Assembly: GCF_000186345.1 (NCBI RefSeq)
Contig: NC_014962.1
Span: forward strand, 3,500,450-3,564,449
DNA from: Isosphaera pallida ATCC 43644
GTDB taxonomy: Bacteria; Planctomycetota; Planctomycetia; Isosphaerales; Isosphaeraceae
DNA length: 64,000 nucleotides
Direction: 5' to 3'
Shown: one piece after another, positions 36,213-44,363 of the stretch
Layout: every line of letters begins with the position of its first letter
Numbering within the stretch: position 1 is the first letter of the stretch
The notes under the pieces: model-generated
Seen by the model: the letters and a program-made list of their open reading frames with translations, nothing else
Database searches by the model: none
Told to the model about the DNA's origin: nothing
Made by a program: the position numbers and the translations under genes

Positions 36213-36653
36213 TCAGGGAACGACCATCCAGACGGGCGGGTTGACAGAGTAGGTCGGCTTGACAGTGACGCTCACGGTGACCGCCTCCTCCAGCGGCTCG
36301 TTGCGGCTGAAGTTGGTGACCATGCAGGTGGCGCGAAGCCCTTGCGAGCCGGCCGTGGCGATGTCGCCGTCCATCACCGCGAACTCGACGGCCCCGCGGT
36401 TGAGGAAGGCGTCGCGGATCGCGCCGAAGTCGTCGTCCGTGGTGTCCCAGACCATCTCGAACTCGATGGAGCCGTCCTTGAGCGTGGCGACGGTGGCCCG
36501 CCAGCCGGCGTTGCCGCGGGTGGTCACGTCGGCCTCGCCCGCCTCCAGGTTCAGGGTCACGTCCTTGACGTTCTTGACCTCGTTCCAGACCGGGACGGCG
36601 AACGTGCCCGTGTTGCGGTAGAGCTTGGCGTCGAGGCCGAGTTTGACTGCCAT
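36213..36653 (-). CDS. Phage tail tube (major tail) protein
   Basis: 146 residues, AAGGAGA upstream of the ATG at 36653. MAVKLGLDAKLYRNTG, VTLNLEAGEADVTTRGNAGW, DGSIEFEMVWDTTDDDF and VTVKPTYSVNPP are typical of siphophage tail tube proteins of the TP901/planctomycete prophage type. Its position before the chaperones and tape measure fits. Confidence 0.82.
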   Translation of the reverse strand: MAVKLGLDAKLYRNTGTFAVPVWNEVKNVKDVTLNLEAGEADVTTRGNAGWRATVATLKDGSIEFEMVWDTTDDDFGAIRDAFLNRGAVEFAVMDGDIATAGSQGLRATCMVTNFSRNEPLEEAVTVSVTVKPTYSVNPPVWMVVP

Positions 36654-36665
36654 GAGCGTGTCTCC

Positions 36666-37097
36666 TTAGCGAACCGAGTCGCGCCACAGGGCCGGCAGCT
36701 TCGGCTTTTCCGCTTCCAATGCCGGCTGCATGAACGGCCGGGGCCGGTAGCGCACGTGCCGCGCCTTGCCGCCCTCCTTGAGCACTGCATCTCCGCCGTG
36801 CTCCAACAGCCGCGGCGCCTGGGACCCTTCCTTGGTCAGCGTCGGGCCGATGACCACGCTTCGGCGCTGCGGGTCGTAGGCGAACAGGATGAACTTCCGC
36901 AAGAGGCCTACGTGCGAGTAGGGCGGCGAGCCGGTCGGGCTGGTGCCCTTGCGCTTGCGGATCGAGGTCCTGGCCCGCTGCCGCACGAAGGCGCCGAACT
37001 TTGACAGCACCCTCCGGGTGCCGGCGTCTACCGACCGCTTGACCTTCTCACGGTCGAAGAAGCTGCCCTTGGCGGCCTGGAACGTCATGCCGATCAC
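36666..37097 (-). CDS. Head-tail/tail completion protein (HK97 gp10-like)
   Basis: 143 residues from GTG 37097 with GGAGGTGA upstream. GAFVRQRARTSIRKRKGTSP, a LLRKFILFAYDP segment, VVIGPTLTKEGSQAPRLLEHGG and the closing YRPRPFMQPAL follow the pattern of gp10-like tail completion proteins (the RPRPFMxPAL end is characteristic). Confidence 0.75.
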   Translation of the reverse strand: MIGMTFQAAKGSFFDREKVKRSVDAGTRRVLSKFGAFVRQRARTSIRKRKGTSPTGSPPYSHVGLLRKFILFAYDPQRRSVVIGPTLTKEGSQAPRLLEHGGDAVLKEGGKARHVRYRPRPFMQPALEAEKPKLPALWRDSVR

Positions 37098-37100
37098 GGT

Positions 37101-37526
37101 TCACCTCCAGGCGCGGAAGGTCAGCGTGAGGACGCTGGTGAACTGCCGCAGCTCGTCCAGGTGCTCCAGCGCGTAGACCGGCTCGTGCTTGACCTCGACG
37201 CAGCGGGCGTTGGGGTAGCCGGCCAAAGGCTGCGTGCGGAAGTGGTCGGCGATCTCCTCGACCAGCGTCATCAGCGCGTCGAGCGCCGCCTGGCTCATGT
37301 CGGTCTTCTTCTGAACCGCAACGTCGATCAGGTAATCGAAGCTGTCGCGGTTGCGGTCGAGCGACTTTGAGGCGAGCGACCGGGGTACGACGCTGACCTT
37401 CAGCTCGGTCATCTCCGACAGTTCAAACCGAGGCTGGTAATGCCGCTCGGCTGTGAGTGGTTGGCTGAACGGGGTCGCGTTCAGCTGGGCGACCACGGCG
37501 TCGGCGATGTCGAGGATCACGGCCAT
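37101..37526 (-). CDS. Minor tail/tail terminator-like protein
   Basis: 141 residues. MAVILDIADAVVAQLNATPF, a KVSVVPRSLASKSLDR segment, YLIDVAVQKKTD and the final LRQFTSVLTLTFR resemble tail terminator proteins that cap the tube. The location between head closure and gp10-like genes supports this. Confidence 0.65.
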   Translation of the reverse strand: MAVILDIADAVVAQLNATPFSQPLTAERHYQPRFELSEMTELKVSVVPRSLASKSLDRNRDSFDYLIDVAVQKKTDMSQAALDALMTLVEEIADHFRTQPLAGYPNARCVEVKHEPVYALEHLDELRQFTSVLTLTFRAWR

Positions 37527-37907
37527 CTACTCGATCCCCACCTGCTTCGTGTGAATCCGCAGCACCTTGCGAAACACATCCGACCAGCGCCAGGGCGGTT
37601 CCTTGCCCGGGGCCATCACCTCGTAGACGAAGGTCTTGGCTCCCTGCGTCTCGCGGATCAGGTCACCGCGTTCCGGCAGTGTCGGCGTGCTGCCCAGGAC
37701 CAAGTCCGCCGCCTGGATGAGGAAGTCGCGGTCGGTCCACTCCATCCGCACGCCGCCGTAGCCGTCGTCGAGCTTCAGCAGTGTCCGCCCGACCGTGGCC
37801 TGCACCGCGACCTGTAGCGCGCCGCGGCGGTAGACGACCTGCCGCGAGGCGTGCGTCTTGAGCTGGTCGGCCAGCCAGTCGGAGCCGGTCTGCAAGAGGT
37901 CGGGCAT
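37527..37907 (-). CDS. Head closure/connector-type protein
   Basis: 126 residues. LLQTGSDWLADQLKTHASRQ, VVYRRGALQVAVQATVGRT and a FLIQAADLVLGSTPTLPERGD segment match a common small prophage protein encoded after the capsid genes, assumed to be a head-tail joining protein. Its stop abuts the next start (TAGATG). Confidence 0.65.
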   Translation of the reverse strand: MPDLLQTGSDWLADQLKTHASRQVVYRRGALQVAVQATVGRTLLKLDDGYGGVRMEWTDRDFLIQAADLVLGSTPTLPERGDLIRETQGAKTFVYEVMAPGKEPPWRWSDVFRKVLRIHTKQVGIE

Positions 37908-37914
37908 GGCGGCC

Positions 37915-38250
37915 TCACTGGTCCATGCGGACGCGCACGGTCGTGTCGTTGTCGCCGGCGGCTCGCACCGACTTGCCGACCAGCTTGTTGCCCGCGGCCG
38001 AGGTGGTCGCCTGGTTGGCGGCGTCGTTCCAGTACACGAGCGCCCCGACGGCGATGGCCGTGCCGGCCCCGGTCGCCTTGGCGAAGTCGAAGACGCCCTC
38101 GACCGCCAGCGCCCCGAACTTGCCCGCCTTGATGTCGAGCTTGGCGACGCCTACCAGGTCGCCCTGCACGACCACGTCGCCGGCGGCCACGTCGGCGGCC
38201 GGCGTGTAGTCGATGGACGCCCCCTCGTGGACGAAGATTGCCTGAGCCAT
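37915..38250 (-). CDS. DUF2190 capsid decoration/structural protein
   Basis: 111 residues from the ATG at 38250 with AGGAGACGG-type site upstream. MAQAIFVHEGASIDYTPAAD, DVVVQGDLVGVAKLDIKAG and ATGAGTAIAVGALVYWNDAAN are the DUF2190 pattern, a small beta-rich protein beside capsid genes in many phages. A longer open frame to 38535 was rejected. Confidence 0.82.
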   Translation of the reverse strand: MAQAIFVHEGASIDYTPAADVAAGDVVVQGDLVGVAKLDIKAGKFGALAVEGVFDFAKATGAGTAIAVGALVYWNDAANQATTSAAGNKLVGKSVRAAGDNDTTVRVRMDQ

Positions 38251-38282
38251 GAGTCCGTCTCCTCCCTCTGGTGGTTGGTGCG

Positions 38283-40346
38283 TTACGCCCCGGCGCTCTT
38301 GACCGCGGCCCGGAAGTCCTGCATCGCCACGCCAAAGTCGAAGTAGCCGCGCCACTTCATCCCGAGCGTGTCGAAGTCCGTCTCGCCCGACTCGACCGTC
38401 GGCGTCCGCATGCCGCGCAGGTACGCGATCTCGATGGCCGCCACGTCGGCCGGGTTGGCGAACAGATACCAGGCGGTCGCGCTGCCGCCGGCGATCCCCT
38501 GCGAATTGAGGTACGGCGAGGCCAGCGGCTCCCACTTGCCGGCGTGCGGGTTGTTGGCCGGCTTGGGCTTGTCGGCGGTGGTCGTCTCGTTGACCCGCGT
38601 CTCGGTCATCAGCTGCTGGGCGGTGACCTTCAGCGAGGTCGGCACGAGCAGGATGGCCGGCGAGATCAGAATCGGCTTGCCGTCCTTGTCGGTCTGATCC
38701 AAGAACAGCTGCTCGGCGGTCGTCAGCGAGCTGATCTGCAGCGCCGAGCTGGCCCCGGAGAAGAAGTTCTTGTTGGCCGCGCTGAAGAAGCCGCCGGGGT
38801 TGGACAGCAGCAGCGTGAACACGGCCGACTCGACCGCCAGGGCCGACTGCCGGCCCAGGATGCGCGGGATTTGCAGGAACGCCCCGAGGTCGTCGTTGAT
38901 GATCATCTGCCGGGTCAGGGCGATGATCTTGCCGTAGGTATCGACCTGGTTCGTGTACGACTCCTCGGTGAGCTGAGCGTGCTTCAGCTCGCCGTCGGGG
39001 CCGACCTTCTCGAAGGTGCCCTGCCCGGTCATGCGGTAGCGCGTGACCTGCTTGAAGTCGTTCACGTCCGCCTGGGCGCAGATGCGGACGGCGACGCTCT
39101 CAACGGCGCTGTAGGCCTCCAAGAGCGCCTTGTTGGCGACGTTGGAGAGGATGCCCGACAGGCTGATAGTCGAGAAGCCGCCGGCGGCCGCGCGAAGGGC
39201 GCGGTCGGCCTCGAAGGCGGTGCGGATGGTGTCGTCGGTCATGCGGCCGGGCCGGGCGTGGCCGCCGGCCGCGTGGATAACGTGGTAGAACAGCTCGTGC
39301 AGGCCCATGCCCCGCAGGTCGCGGGACTGCGCCGCCTCGACGGTCTGCGGGCCGTACCAGGCCATGACCTTGGCCTCGGGCATCCGCACCGACAGGCACA
39401 GCGCCGCTTCGATGGCCGTCGCCGTGGGAGGCTTGCCGTTGGCCGTGTGGATGGCCGGGCCTTGCGGCCGGGAGGCCCGCAGCACTTCCAGCTCGGCCCG
39501 GGTCGCGTCCCAGCCTTCCTCGATTGCCTTGGCCTCGATCTCGGGGTGCTTGCCGCCGCAGACCTTGCGGATCGCCGCGATCCGCTTGACCTCCGCCGCC
39601 GCCTCGGCGCGGATGGCGGTCGCGGGGTTCGGCGGGTCCTCGGGCGTGTTCTTCGTGCCAGCCTGGGCGTCGAATGCGGCCCGGAGGCTCTTGGTCTGCT
39701 GCTCGGTGAGCGTGTCGATGGCGAAGCCATGCGCCTCGAGCCACTGCGAGAAGTCCATGTCGGTCGCCTCCCCAGGTTGGTCTGCCGTCGCCGCGATCTG
39801 GGCCGAGGTGTTCTCGTCCGCGCCCAGCACGACGAAGCTGATCTCGCCCAGCGTCGCCCGCCGGGCGATGTTCACCGGGCCGGCGAACTCCCGGCCGTTG
39901 GCCTGCGCCGTCTTGCCCTCGGGCACGAACTCCACCTGCTCGGCACGCGCCCCGATGGACGCCTGCCAGGCGAAGCCCCGGTCGTTGAGGGCAATGACCT
40001 GCCGGGCCTTGGGTGAGTCGCCCATGACCTGGCCGGCGACGAGGAGCTGGTTGTTCATGACCGCGACGGAGTCGGTCTGCCCCATCACGAAGTCCACGTC
40101 GCGGGTGTGGTCGAGCAGGATCGGCCGGCGCTGGCGGCCGGCGTCGAGGCCGGCCAGGTCCACCACGACCGGGTAGCGCCAGCCGGCGAGCTGCATGGCC
40201 CCGCCGGTGTAGGCGGTCATCGTGAAGCGCCGCAGCTTTTGCGCGTCACCCTCGCCCGCGGTCGCCTCCAACTCGACGGACGAGGCGAGCAAGTTCAGCG
40301 TGCGGGCCTCAGGCGGCTTGCTCTTCGAGTTCCGCTTCGTCGTCAT
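38283..40346 (-). CDS. Prohead protease-major capsid protein fusion
   Basis: 687 residues. Residues 1 to about 200 form a prohead-protease-like domain (RRPILLDHTRDVDFVMGQTD with His, FAWQASIGARAEQVEFVPEG with Ser, LGEISFVVLGADENT). After a linker and helical delta-domain-like part (DFSQWLEAHGFAIDTL), the C-terminal 400 residues look like an HK97-type major capsid protein (TTADKPKPANNPHAGKWEP, ATAWYLFANPADVAAIEIAY, TLGMKWRGYFDFGVAMQDFR). The protease would cut itself off during capsid maturation. The start overlaps the portal end by 38 bp. Confidence 0.88.
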   Translation of the reverse strand: MTTKRNSKSKPPEARTLNLLASSVELEATAGEGDAQKLRRFTMTAYTGGAMQLAGWRYPVVVDLAGLDAGRQRRPILLDHTRDVDFVMGQTDSVAVMNNQLLVAGQVMGDSPKARQVIALNDRGFAWQASIGARAEQVEFVPEGKTAQANGREFAGPVNIARRATLGEISFVVLGADENTSAQIAATADQPGEATDMDFSQWLEAHGFAIDTLTEQQTKSLRAAFDAQAGTKNTPEDPPNPATAIRAEAAAEVKRIAAIRKVCGGKHPEIEAKAIEEGWDATRAELEVLRASRPQGPAIHTANGKPPTATAIEAALCLSVRMPEAKVMAWYGPQTVEAAQSRDLRGMGLHELFYHVIHAAGGHARPGRMTDDTIRTAFEADRALRAAAGGFSTISLSGILSNVANKALLEAYSAVESVAVRICAQADVNDFKQVTRYRMTGQGTFEKVGPDGELKHAQLTEESYTNQVDTYGKIIALTRQMIINDDLGAFLQIPRILGRQSALAVESAVFTLLLSNPGGFFSAANKNFFSGASSALQISSLTTAEQLFLDQTDKDGKPILISPAILLVPTSLKVTAQQLMTETRVNETTTADKPKPANNPHAGKWEPLASPYLNSQGIAGGSATAWYLFANPADVAAIEIAYLRGMRTPTVESGETDFDTLGMKWRGYFDFGVAMQDFRAAVKSAGA

Positions 40347-41805
40347 CGGTCGGCTCCTCTTCCCCGTCCGGCCCCTGTTCGTCGTCCGGCTGCTCTTCGT
40401 CCGCCGGCGTCGGCTGCGCAGCCGGCGTCGTCAGCCCCAACTCCTGCATCAGCGCCAGCTCCTTGGCCCGCTGGCGGAGGGCCTCCTCCCAGTCCCGGCC
40501 CTGCTTGGCGTACTCGTGGGCCAAGGTGGTCGTGTGGTTGCCCAGTCGGGTTGCCTGGGCCGAGGCTTCCTTGGTCGGATCGACGTGCTCGTGCCCGTCC
40601 CAAAACCACTGGTGCGGCCAGTCGGCGATCAGCCCCAGGCCGGCGGGTAGGAGGTCGGGGATCAGAGCCGCCTCGTCGAACCAGGCGGCGAGAACACGGT
40701 CCAGCACGACGCACTCCAGGTGCGCCTGCTCGACGCGGATCGCCTTGAAGTAGGTCTGGTGGTCCAGCCGGCCGGAGGCGTAGTTGTAGCCCGACGAGTT
40801 TCCCGCCGCGACGTTGAACGGCATGTTCAGGCAGCGGGCGATCTCGTTGAGGATCTCCTTCTTGAACTCGGCGTAGGTGGTTGCCGGCTGCTCGGCCTGC
40901 AGCTGGCTCATCTTCCAGCCGCCCGGCATGGTCACCAGCGCCCGCTGCTCCAGCTCGATCGGCTCAAACGGCTCGGCCGCCTCCGCCTCGCCCCCGGCCG
41001 GCGCGTCGGTGTAGAGGATGCCGGCGAAGTCAGCGGCCGTCTCCGCGGCCGCGAGGACCGCCAGGGTGAACCGGCGCAGCTGGGCGAAGAGCGGCAGGGC
41101 CGGCGTGATGTCCGGCACGCCGCGGGCCTGGCCGGGGCGGTCGGCCCGGAACCAGTGGATCACCGAGGCGGCCGGCACCCGGTCGTAGTCGAGGAAGGTG
41201 CGCCGGCTCGTCTCGCCGGGGTGCTCTTTGAGCACGTGGTACTCGACCGGGTTGCCGGCGGCGTCGAAGACGATCCCGTCGATGGCGTTGGCGCCTGTGG
41301 CCGCCAGGTCCGGCGTGCAGACCTGGTCGGCCTCCAGCAGCCGCAGGTCGAGCTGCACGGGCGTGGGCAGCTTCGGGTTGCTGGTCAGGACGGCGAAGGC
41401 CTCGCCGTCGTGGGCGCGGGCCATCCGCATGGTGCGGAGCTTGTCGGCCAGGCTGACCGCCTTGGCCCAGGCCGCGAACGCCTGCTCGATGCGGCGGTTG
41501 GCCTCGGCGTCGTCCGTGAGCATCTGCAGCCGCGGCCCGGTGCCGATCACGTCGTTGGCGAGGGTCAGCACGATGCCGCGGGCGTAGCTGTTGTTGGCGA
41601 CCTCGTAGCGCGCCCGGTTCCGCAGCACGCGGCGGACTTCGGCGCTGTTGGCGGCGTTGGCCGACAGGCCGTCGGCGTTGGCCCAGTGCCGGCGGTTGTC
41701 GTCGTTGGTCACCGCCGCGTCGTAGCGGGCGCGGATGGCCCGCACTGCGCGGCGCGGCGCGCGCCGGGAGCGCTGAGCAAACAGATTGGTCAACCAGTTC
41801 AGCAA
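40309..41805 (-). CDS. Phage portal protein (lambda B family)
   Basis: 498 residues. RARYDAAVTNDDNRRHWANA, RNRARYEVANNSYARGIVLT, NDVIGTGPRLQML, HWFRADRPGQARGVPDI and a GYNYASGRLDHQTYFKAIR segment are lambda-type portal signatures. It forms the dodecameric DNA gate of the head. The acidic end (EEQPDDEQGPDGEEEPTDDD) is in low-complexity sequence. A decayed fragment of a close relative lies at 11579-11758. Confidence 0.93.
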   Translation of the reverse strand: MLNWLTNLFAQRSRRAPRRAVRAIRARYDAAVTNDDNRRHWANADGLSANAANSAEVRRVLRNRARYEVANNSYARGIVLTLANDVIGTGPRLQMLTDDAEANRRIEQAFAAWAKAVSLADKLRTMRMARAHDGEAFAVLTSNPKLPTPVQLDLRLLEADQVCTPDLAATGANAIDGIVFDAAGNPVEYHVLKEHPGETSRRTFLDYDRVPAASVIHWFRADRPGQARGVPDITPALPLFAQLRRFTLAVLAAAETAADFAGILYTDAPAGGEAEAAEPFEPIELEQRALVTMPGGWKMSQLQAEQPATTYAEFKKEILNEIARCLNMPFNVAAGNSSGYNYASGRLDHQTYFKAIRVEQAHLECVVLDRVLAAWFDEAALIPDLLPAGLGLIADWPHQWFWDGHEHVDPTKEASAQATRLGNHTTTLAHEYAKQGRDWEEALRQRAKELALMQELGLTTPAAQPTPADEEQPDDEQGPDGEEEPTDDDEAELEEQAA

Positions 41806-41807
41806 GC

Positions 41808-42005
41808 CTACTCCGTTCCAGGTGGGACGAGCTTGTTGAAGCGCAGGCCGCGCTTCTTCGACTTGACCGCCTCTTTCGAGGTCAGGTAGCGGTCGGCCTC
41901 GATCTGGTCGGGCAGCGGGTGCTGCTCGACGCTGCCGGCGTCGCCCGAGGCCTTAGACGGCCCCTGGGCATTCTCACGGATCTTGTCCTCAAGGTCGTCC
42001 GCCAT
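41808..42005 (-). CDS. 65-residue protein, first gene of the structural operon (gpW position)
   Basis: ATG at 42005 with GGAGG 4 nt upstream. MADDLEDKIRENAQGPSKAS, then DQIEADRYLTSKEAVKSKKR and RGLRFNKLVPPG. The size and place before the portal resemble lambda gpW, but the sequence does not identify it. It starts 23 nt after the 41-bp promoter-like repeat. Confidence 0.7.
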   Translation of the reverse strand: MADDLEDKIRENAQGPSKASGDAGSVEQHPLPDQIEADRYLTSKEAVKSKKRGLRFNKLVPPGTE

Positions 42006-42027
42006 GCGTCCTCCGCAAATCACTCTC

Positions 42028-42068
42028 TCTACTTCTAAAGGACGCAGTGGCGCGGCGAGGTGACGGAT
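42028..42068 (-). promoter_or_regulatory. 41-bp phage promoter-like element, structural-operon copy
   Basis: Read on the minus strand this 41-bp block matches the plus-strand block at 43433-43473 at 40 of 41 positions. It ends 23 nt before the first start codon of the structural operon. It lacks TATAAT/TTGACA boxes and contains GTCACC about 20 nt before GCGTCC, then TTTAGAAGTAGA. This is compatible with a promoter for the sigma factor encoded between the two copies. Confidence 0.7.
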
Positions 42069-42114
42069 GAAGGCCCGGCAATTCTGGACCAACACTGCAG
42101 CTGCCGGGGCTGCT

Positions 42115-42246
42115 GCGAATTTTCGCTGGACCTTTGGAAGAAAACCCGAAAAAAGTCGAATTCCAGAACCTCTTGATAGGCCAAGCCTTAGAGCGTCAAC
42201 CCTGTGGCCGGCCCCGCGAAAAATCGCCCTCGCTGCGAATTTTCGC
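42115..42246. promoter_or_regulatory. Three operator-like palindromes in the divergent control region
   Basis: GCGAATTTTCGC occurs at 42115-42126 and 42235-42246, each within a 15-bp direct repeat (GCTGCGAATTTTCGC) exactly 120 nt apart. A related palindrome, GCGAAAAATCGC, lies at 42216-42227. They sit upstream of the plus-strand early genes and beside the late promoter copy. A dimeric repressor or activator site is the likely meaning. Confidence 0.55.
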
Positions 42247-42331
42247 CAGTCGGGGGTGACGGGCCGGCGATGGGCCAGCAGCAACCGTAAGCTGCGGCCG
42301 CTGGCCCCGGCGAGTAGCTGAGAGGTTCGCT

Positions 42332-42661
42332 ATGCAGACCCCGTCCAGCAAGTCATCCCTGTCCCCGGCGCGGCAGCGCCTCGTCGAGCTGATGCAAGAC
42401 CTCAACTTCGGCCACATCGAGCGGCTGGAGATCCTCGACAGCCAGCCGGTCTTCGACCCGCCGCCCCGCGTCGTCCGCGAGATCAAGTTCGGCGCGCGGA
42501 ACGGGCCGCGTCCCGAGGCCGCCCTCCGCGACTTCGTGCTCAAGGCCCAGCTCGTGGAGTTCTTCGCCTGCCTCGACACGCTCGGCGACGGCGTCATCGA
42601 GCGTCTGGAGGTGCAACACGGACTGCCGTTCCGCGTCGCCCTTGAGGAGGCCGCGGCCTGA
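42332..42661 (+). CDS. Unrecognised phage protein upstream of the sigma factor gene
   Basis: 109 residues with GAGAGG 6 nt before the ATG. SPARQRLVELMQDLNFGHIE, RLEILDSQPVFDPPPRVVRE, then an amphipathic C-terminal half (FVLKAQLVEFFACLDTLGDG). No family recognised. Transcribed towards the sigma factor gene; a small regulator or anti-sigma role is conceivable, but nothing in the sequence shows it. Confidence 0.6.
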   Translation: MQTPSSKSSLSPARQRLVELMQDLNFGHIERLEILDSQPVFDPPPRVVREIKFGARNGPRPEAALRDFVLKAQLVEFFACLDTLGDGVIERLEVQHGLPFRVALEEAAA

Positions 42662-42857
42662 CAGCGGCTCTGCCTTCCGTCGTTCCGTTTCCTGATTCCT
42701 GATTCCACCACCTGACAGCAGACCGGCCACACCGTGGAGGTCGTTGTGGGTGACGCCGCTTCGGCATCACACACGACACCTTCCCGGACAGGGCTGGGTC
42801 CGCGCCGACGACGGCTCACCCACGCGCCCTCCTCCGCGGCCGGCGGAGGAGCTTCCC

Positions 42858-43433
42858 ATGCAAGAGCTGTTCGACGACCTCGCCATGAAACTCATCAAGG
42901 AGCGGGTCAAGCAGATGATCGGCCGCAACGGCTTCACCCCTTCCGACCGCGAAGACCTGAAGCAGGAGTTCGCCCTCCACCTCCTGGAGTGCCTGCGCCG
43001 GCTGAAGGAGCCGCCGCAGGACCGGCAGGCCTTCCTTCGGCGTGTGATCTCCCGCTTCGCCATCTCGCTGATCCGCCGCCGCGAGGCCCAGAAGCGCGAC
43101 CACCGGCGCGTCAGCTCGCTGAGCAAGCGGGTGGTCGATTGTGACGGGCAGCGCGTCGAGATGGCCAGGACCATTCCTGAGGACCATACGCACACTCGCC
43201 TCGGCATCGCCCCGCGCAGTCGTCTGGAAGACGTGGAACTGGGCCACGACGTGGCCACCGTCCTGGCCATGCTGCCGCCCGACTTGCGCGACCTGTGCGA
43301 GCGGCTCAAGGACCATTCCATCGCCGAGGTGGCCCGCCAGGTCGGCGTCCCCCGCACCACCCTGCACGACGCCATCAGCCGGCTGCGGCAGCACTTCGAG
43401 GACGCGGGGCTGCGGGCCTATTTGAGCCGGTGA
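42858..43433 (+). CDS. ECF-like sigma factor encoded by the prophage
   Basis: 191 residues from the ATG at 42858 with GGAGGA 7 nt upstream; an upstream extension to 42744 was rejected. Region 2-like helices: SDREDLKQEFALHLLECLRR and FLRRVISRFAISLIRRREAQ. Region 4 helix-turn-helix: LPPDLRDLCERLKDHSIAEV then ARQVGVPRTTLHDAISRLRQ. A sigma-70-type factor without region 1 or 3 would redirect host RNA polymerase to phage promoters. Its stop codon overlaps the first base of one copy of the 41-bp repeat, and the inverted copy lies 790 bp upstream of its start. Confidence 0.85.
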   Translation: MQELFDDLAMKLIKERVKQMIGRNGFTPSDREDLKQEFALHLLECLRRLKEPPQDRQAFLRRVISRFAISLIRRREAQKRDHRRVSSLSKRVVDCDGQRVEMARTIPEDHTHTRLGIAPRSRLEDVELGHDVATVLAMLPPDLRDLCERLKDHSIAEVARQVGVPRTTLHDAISRLRQHFEDAGLRAYLSR

Positions 43434-43473
43434 TCCGTCACCCCGCCGCGCCACTGCGTCCTTTAGAAGTAGA
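43433..43473 (+). promoter_or_regulatory. 41-bp phage promoter-like element, DNA-metabolism-operon copy
   Basis: Inverted partner of 42028-42068, 40 of 41 identical. It ends 24 nt before the ATG at 43497, the first gene of the plus-strand operon. No direct target duplication flanks the pair, which argues against transposon ends. Confidence 0.7.
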
Positions 43474-43496
43474 CACCCATCACGCCGAGGGACGCC

Positions 43497-44348
43497 ATGA
43501 TGCTTGCATCTCCCTGGGCGCGCCGGAACGGTTGTTCCGGCGCGCCCGCCCTCGGCCGTCTCGACTTTCTGCTGCGCGAGCCGGCCGAAGTGTACCACGC
43601 CAAATCGAAGGAGTACCTGACCAGCCACGCCCTGGCCGATTTCCGCGAGAACCCGCTCCTGTACCGCAAGCGGCAGCTCGGCCTAGTCGTCGAGGAGGAC
43701 CGCCCCGCCTTCCAGATCGGCCGCGCCGCCCACACGCTGATCCTGGAAGGCCGCGACGCCTACCGGCGCCAGTACGCCTTCGGCGGGCCGACCAACCCGG
43801 CGACCGGCAAGCTGTTCGACAGCCGCTCCAAGGCCTACCAGGAGTGGGCCGAGCGCCAGGCCAAGCCGGTCCTCACCGACCGCCAGGCCGCCCTCGTCGA
43901 GGAGCTGGCCGGCGCGGTGCAGCGCCACCCCGTGGCCGGCGAACTCCTGGCCGAAGGGCTGCCGGAGAGTGTCCTCCGCTGCGACTACCGGGGCGTCCCC
44001 TGCCAGGCCCGGCTCGACTGGCTCAACCCCGCCAAGGGCCTCGTCGATCTCAAGACCTGCGACCACCTCAAGTACCTCGAGGCCGACGCCCGGTCGTTCG
44101 GCTACCTCCACCAGCTCGCCTTCTACCGTGCCCTGCTGGCACTGGCGGGCGGCGAGCAGGTGCCGGTCTACCTGATCGCCGTCGAGAAACGCGAGCCATT
44201 TCGCTGCGGCGTCTGGCGGATCGACCCGAACGTCCTGGCCGCCTGTGAGCGGGATAACGAGGCCGCCCTGGAGCGCCTGGTGCGCTGCCGGCAGCTGGAC
44301 CACTGGCCCACCGGCTACGAGGAGCTGCGCGTCTTCGACCACATCTGA
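43497..44348 (+). CDS. PD-(D/E)XK exonuclease (RecE/Cas4-like)
   Basis: 283 residues. KSKEYLTSHALADFRENPLL, FQIGRAAHTLILEG, CRDYRG-type CDYRGVPCQARLDWLNPA, and VDLKTCD carry the D-(D/E)XK residues (Asp in ARLDW, Asp-Leu-Lys). DARSFGYLHQLAFYRALL matches the QxxxY motif. It belongs with the phage PDDEXK nucleases that resect DNA for annealing-type recombination. First gene after the 41-bp element. The first 25 residues look unconserved, so the start could be further in. Confidence 0.88.
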   Translation: MMLASPWARRNGCSGAPALGRLDFLLREPAEVYHAKSKEYLTSHALADFRENPLLYRKRQLGLVVEEDRPAFQIGRAAHTLILEGRDAYRRQYAFGGPTNPATGKLFDSRSKAYQEWAERQAKPVLTDRQAALVEELAGAVQRHPVAGELLAEGLPESVLRCDYRGVPCQARLDWLNPAKGLVDLKTCDHLKYLEADARSFGYLHQLAFYRALLALAGGEQVPVYLIAVEKREPFRCGVWRIDPNVLAACERDNEAALERLVRCRQLDHWPTGYEELRVFDHI

Positions 44349-44363
44349 CCCGAGGAACCGAGC

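Noticed and set aside
38271-41889. Long plus-strand open frames opposite the capsid and portal genes
   Set aside because: Shadow frames of the structural genes, caused by high GC at third positions; no protein-like features.
42028-43473. The 41-bp inverted repeats as ends of a small transposon
   Set aside because: No target-site duplication flanks them, no transposase lies between them, and their equal distance to two start codons fits promoters better.
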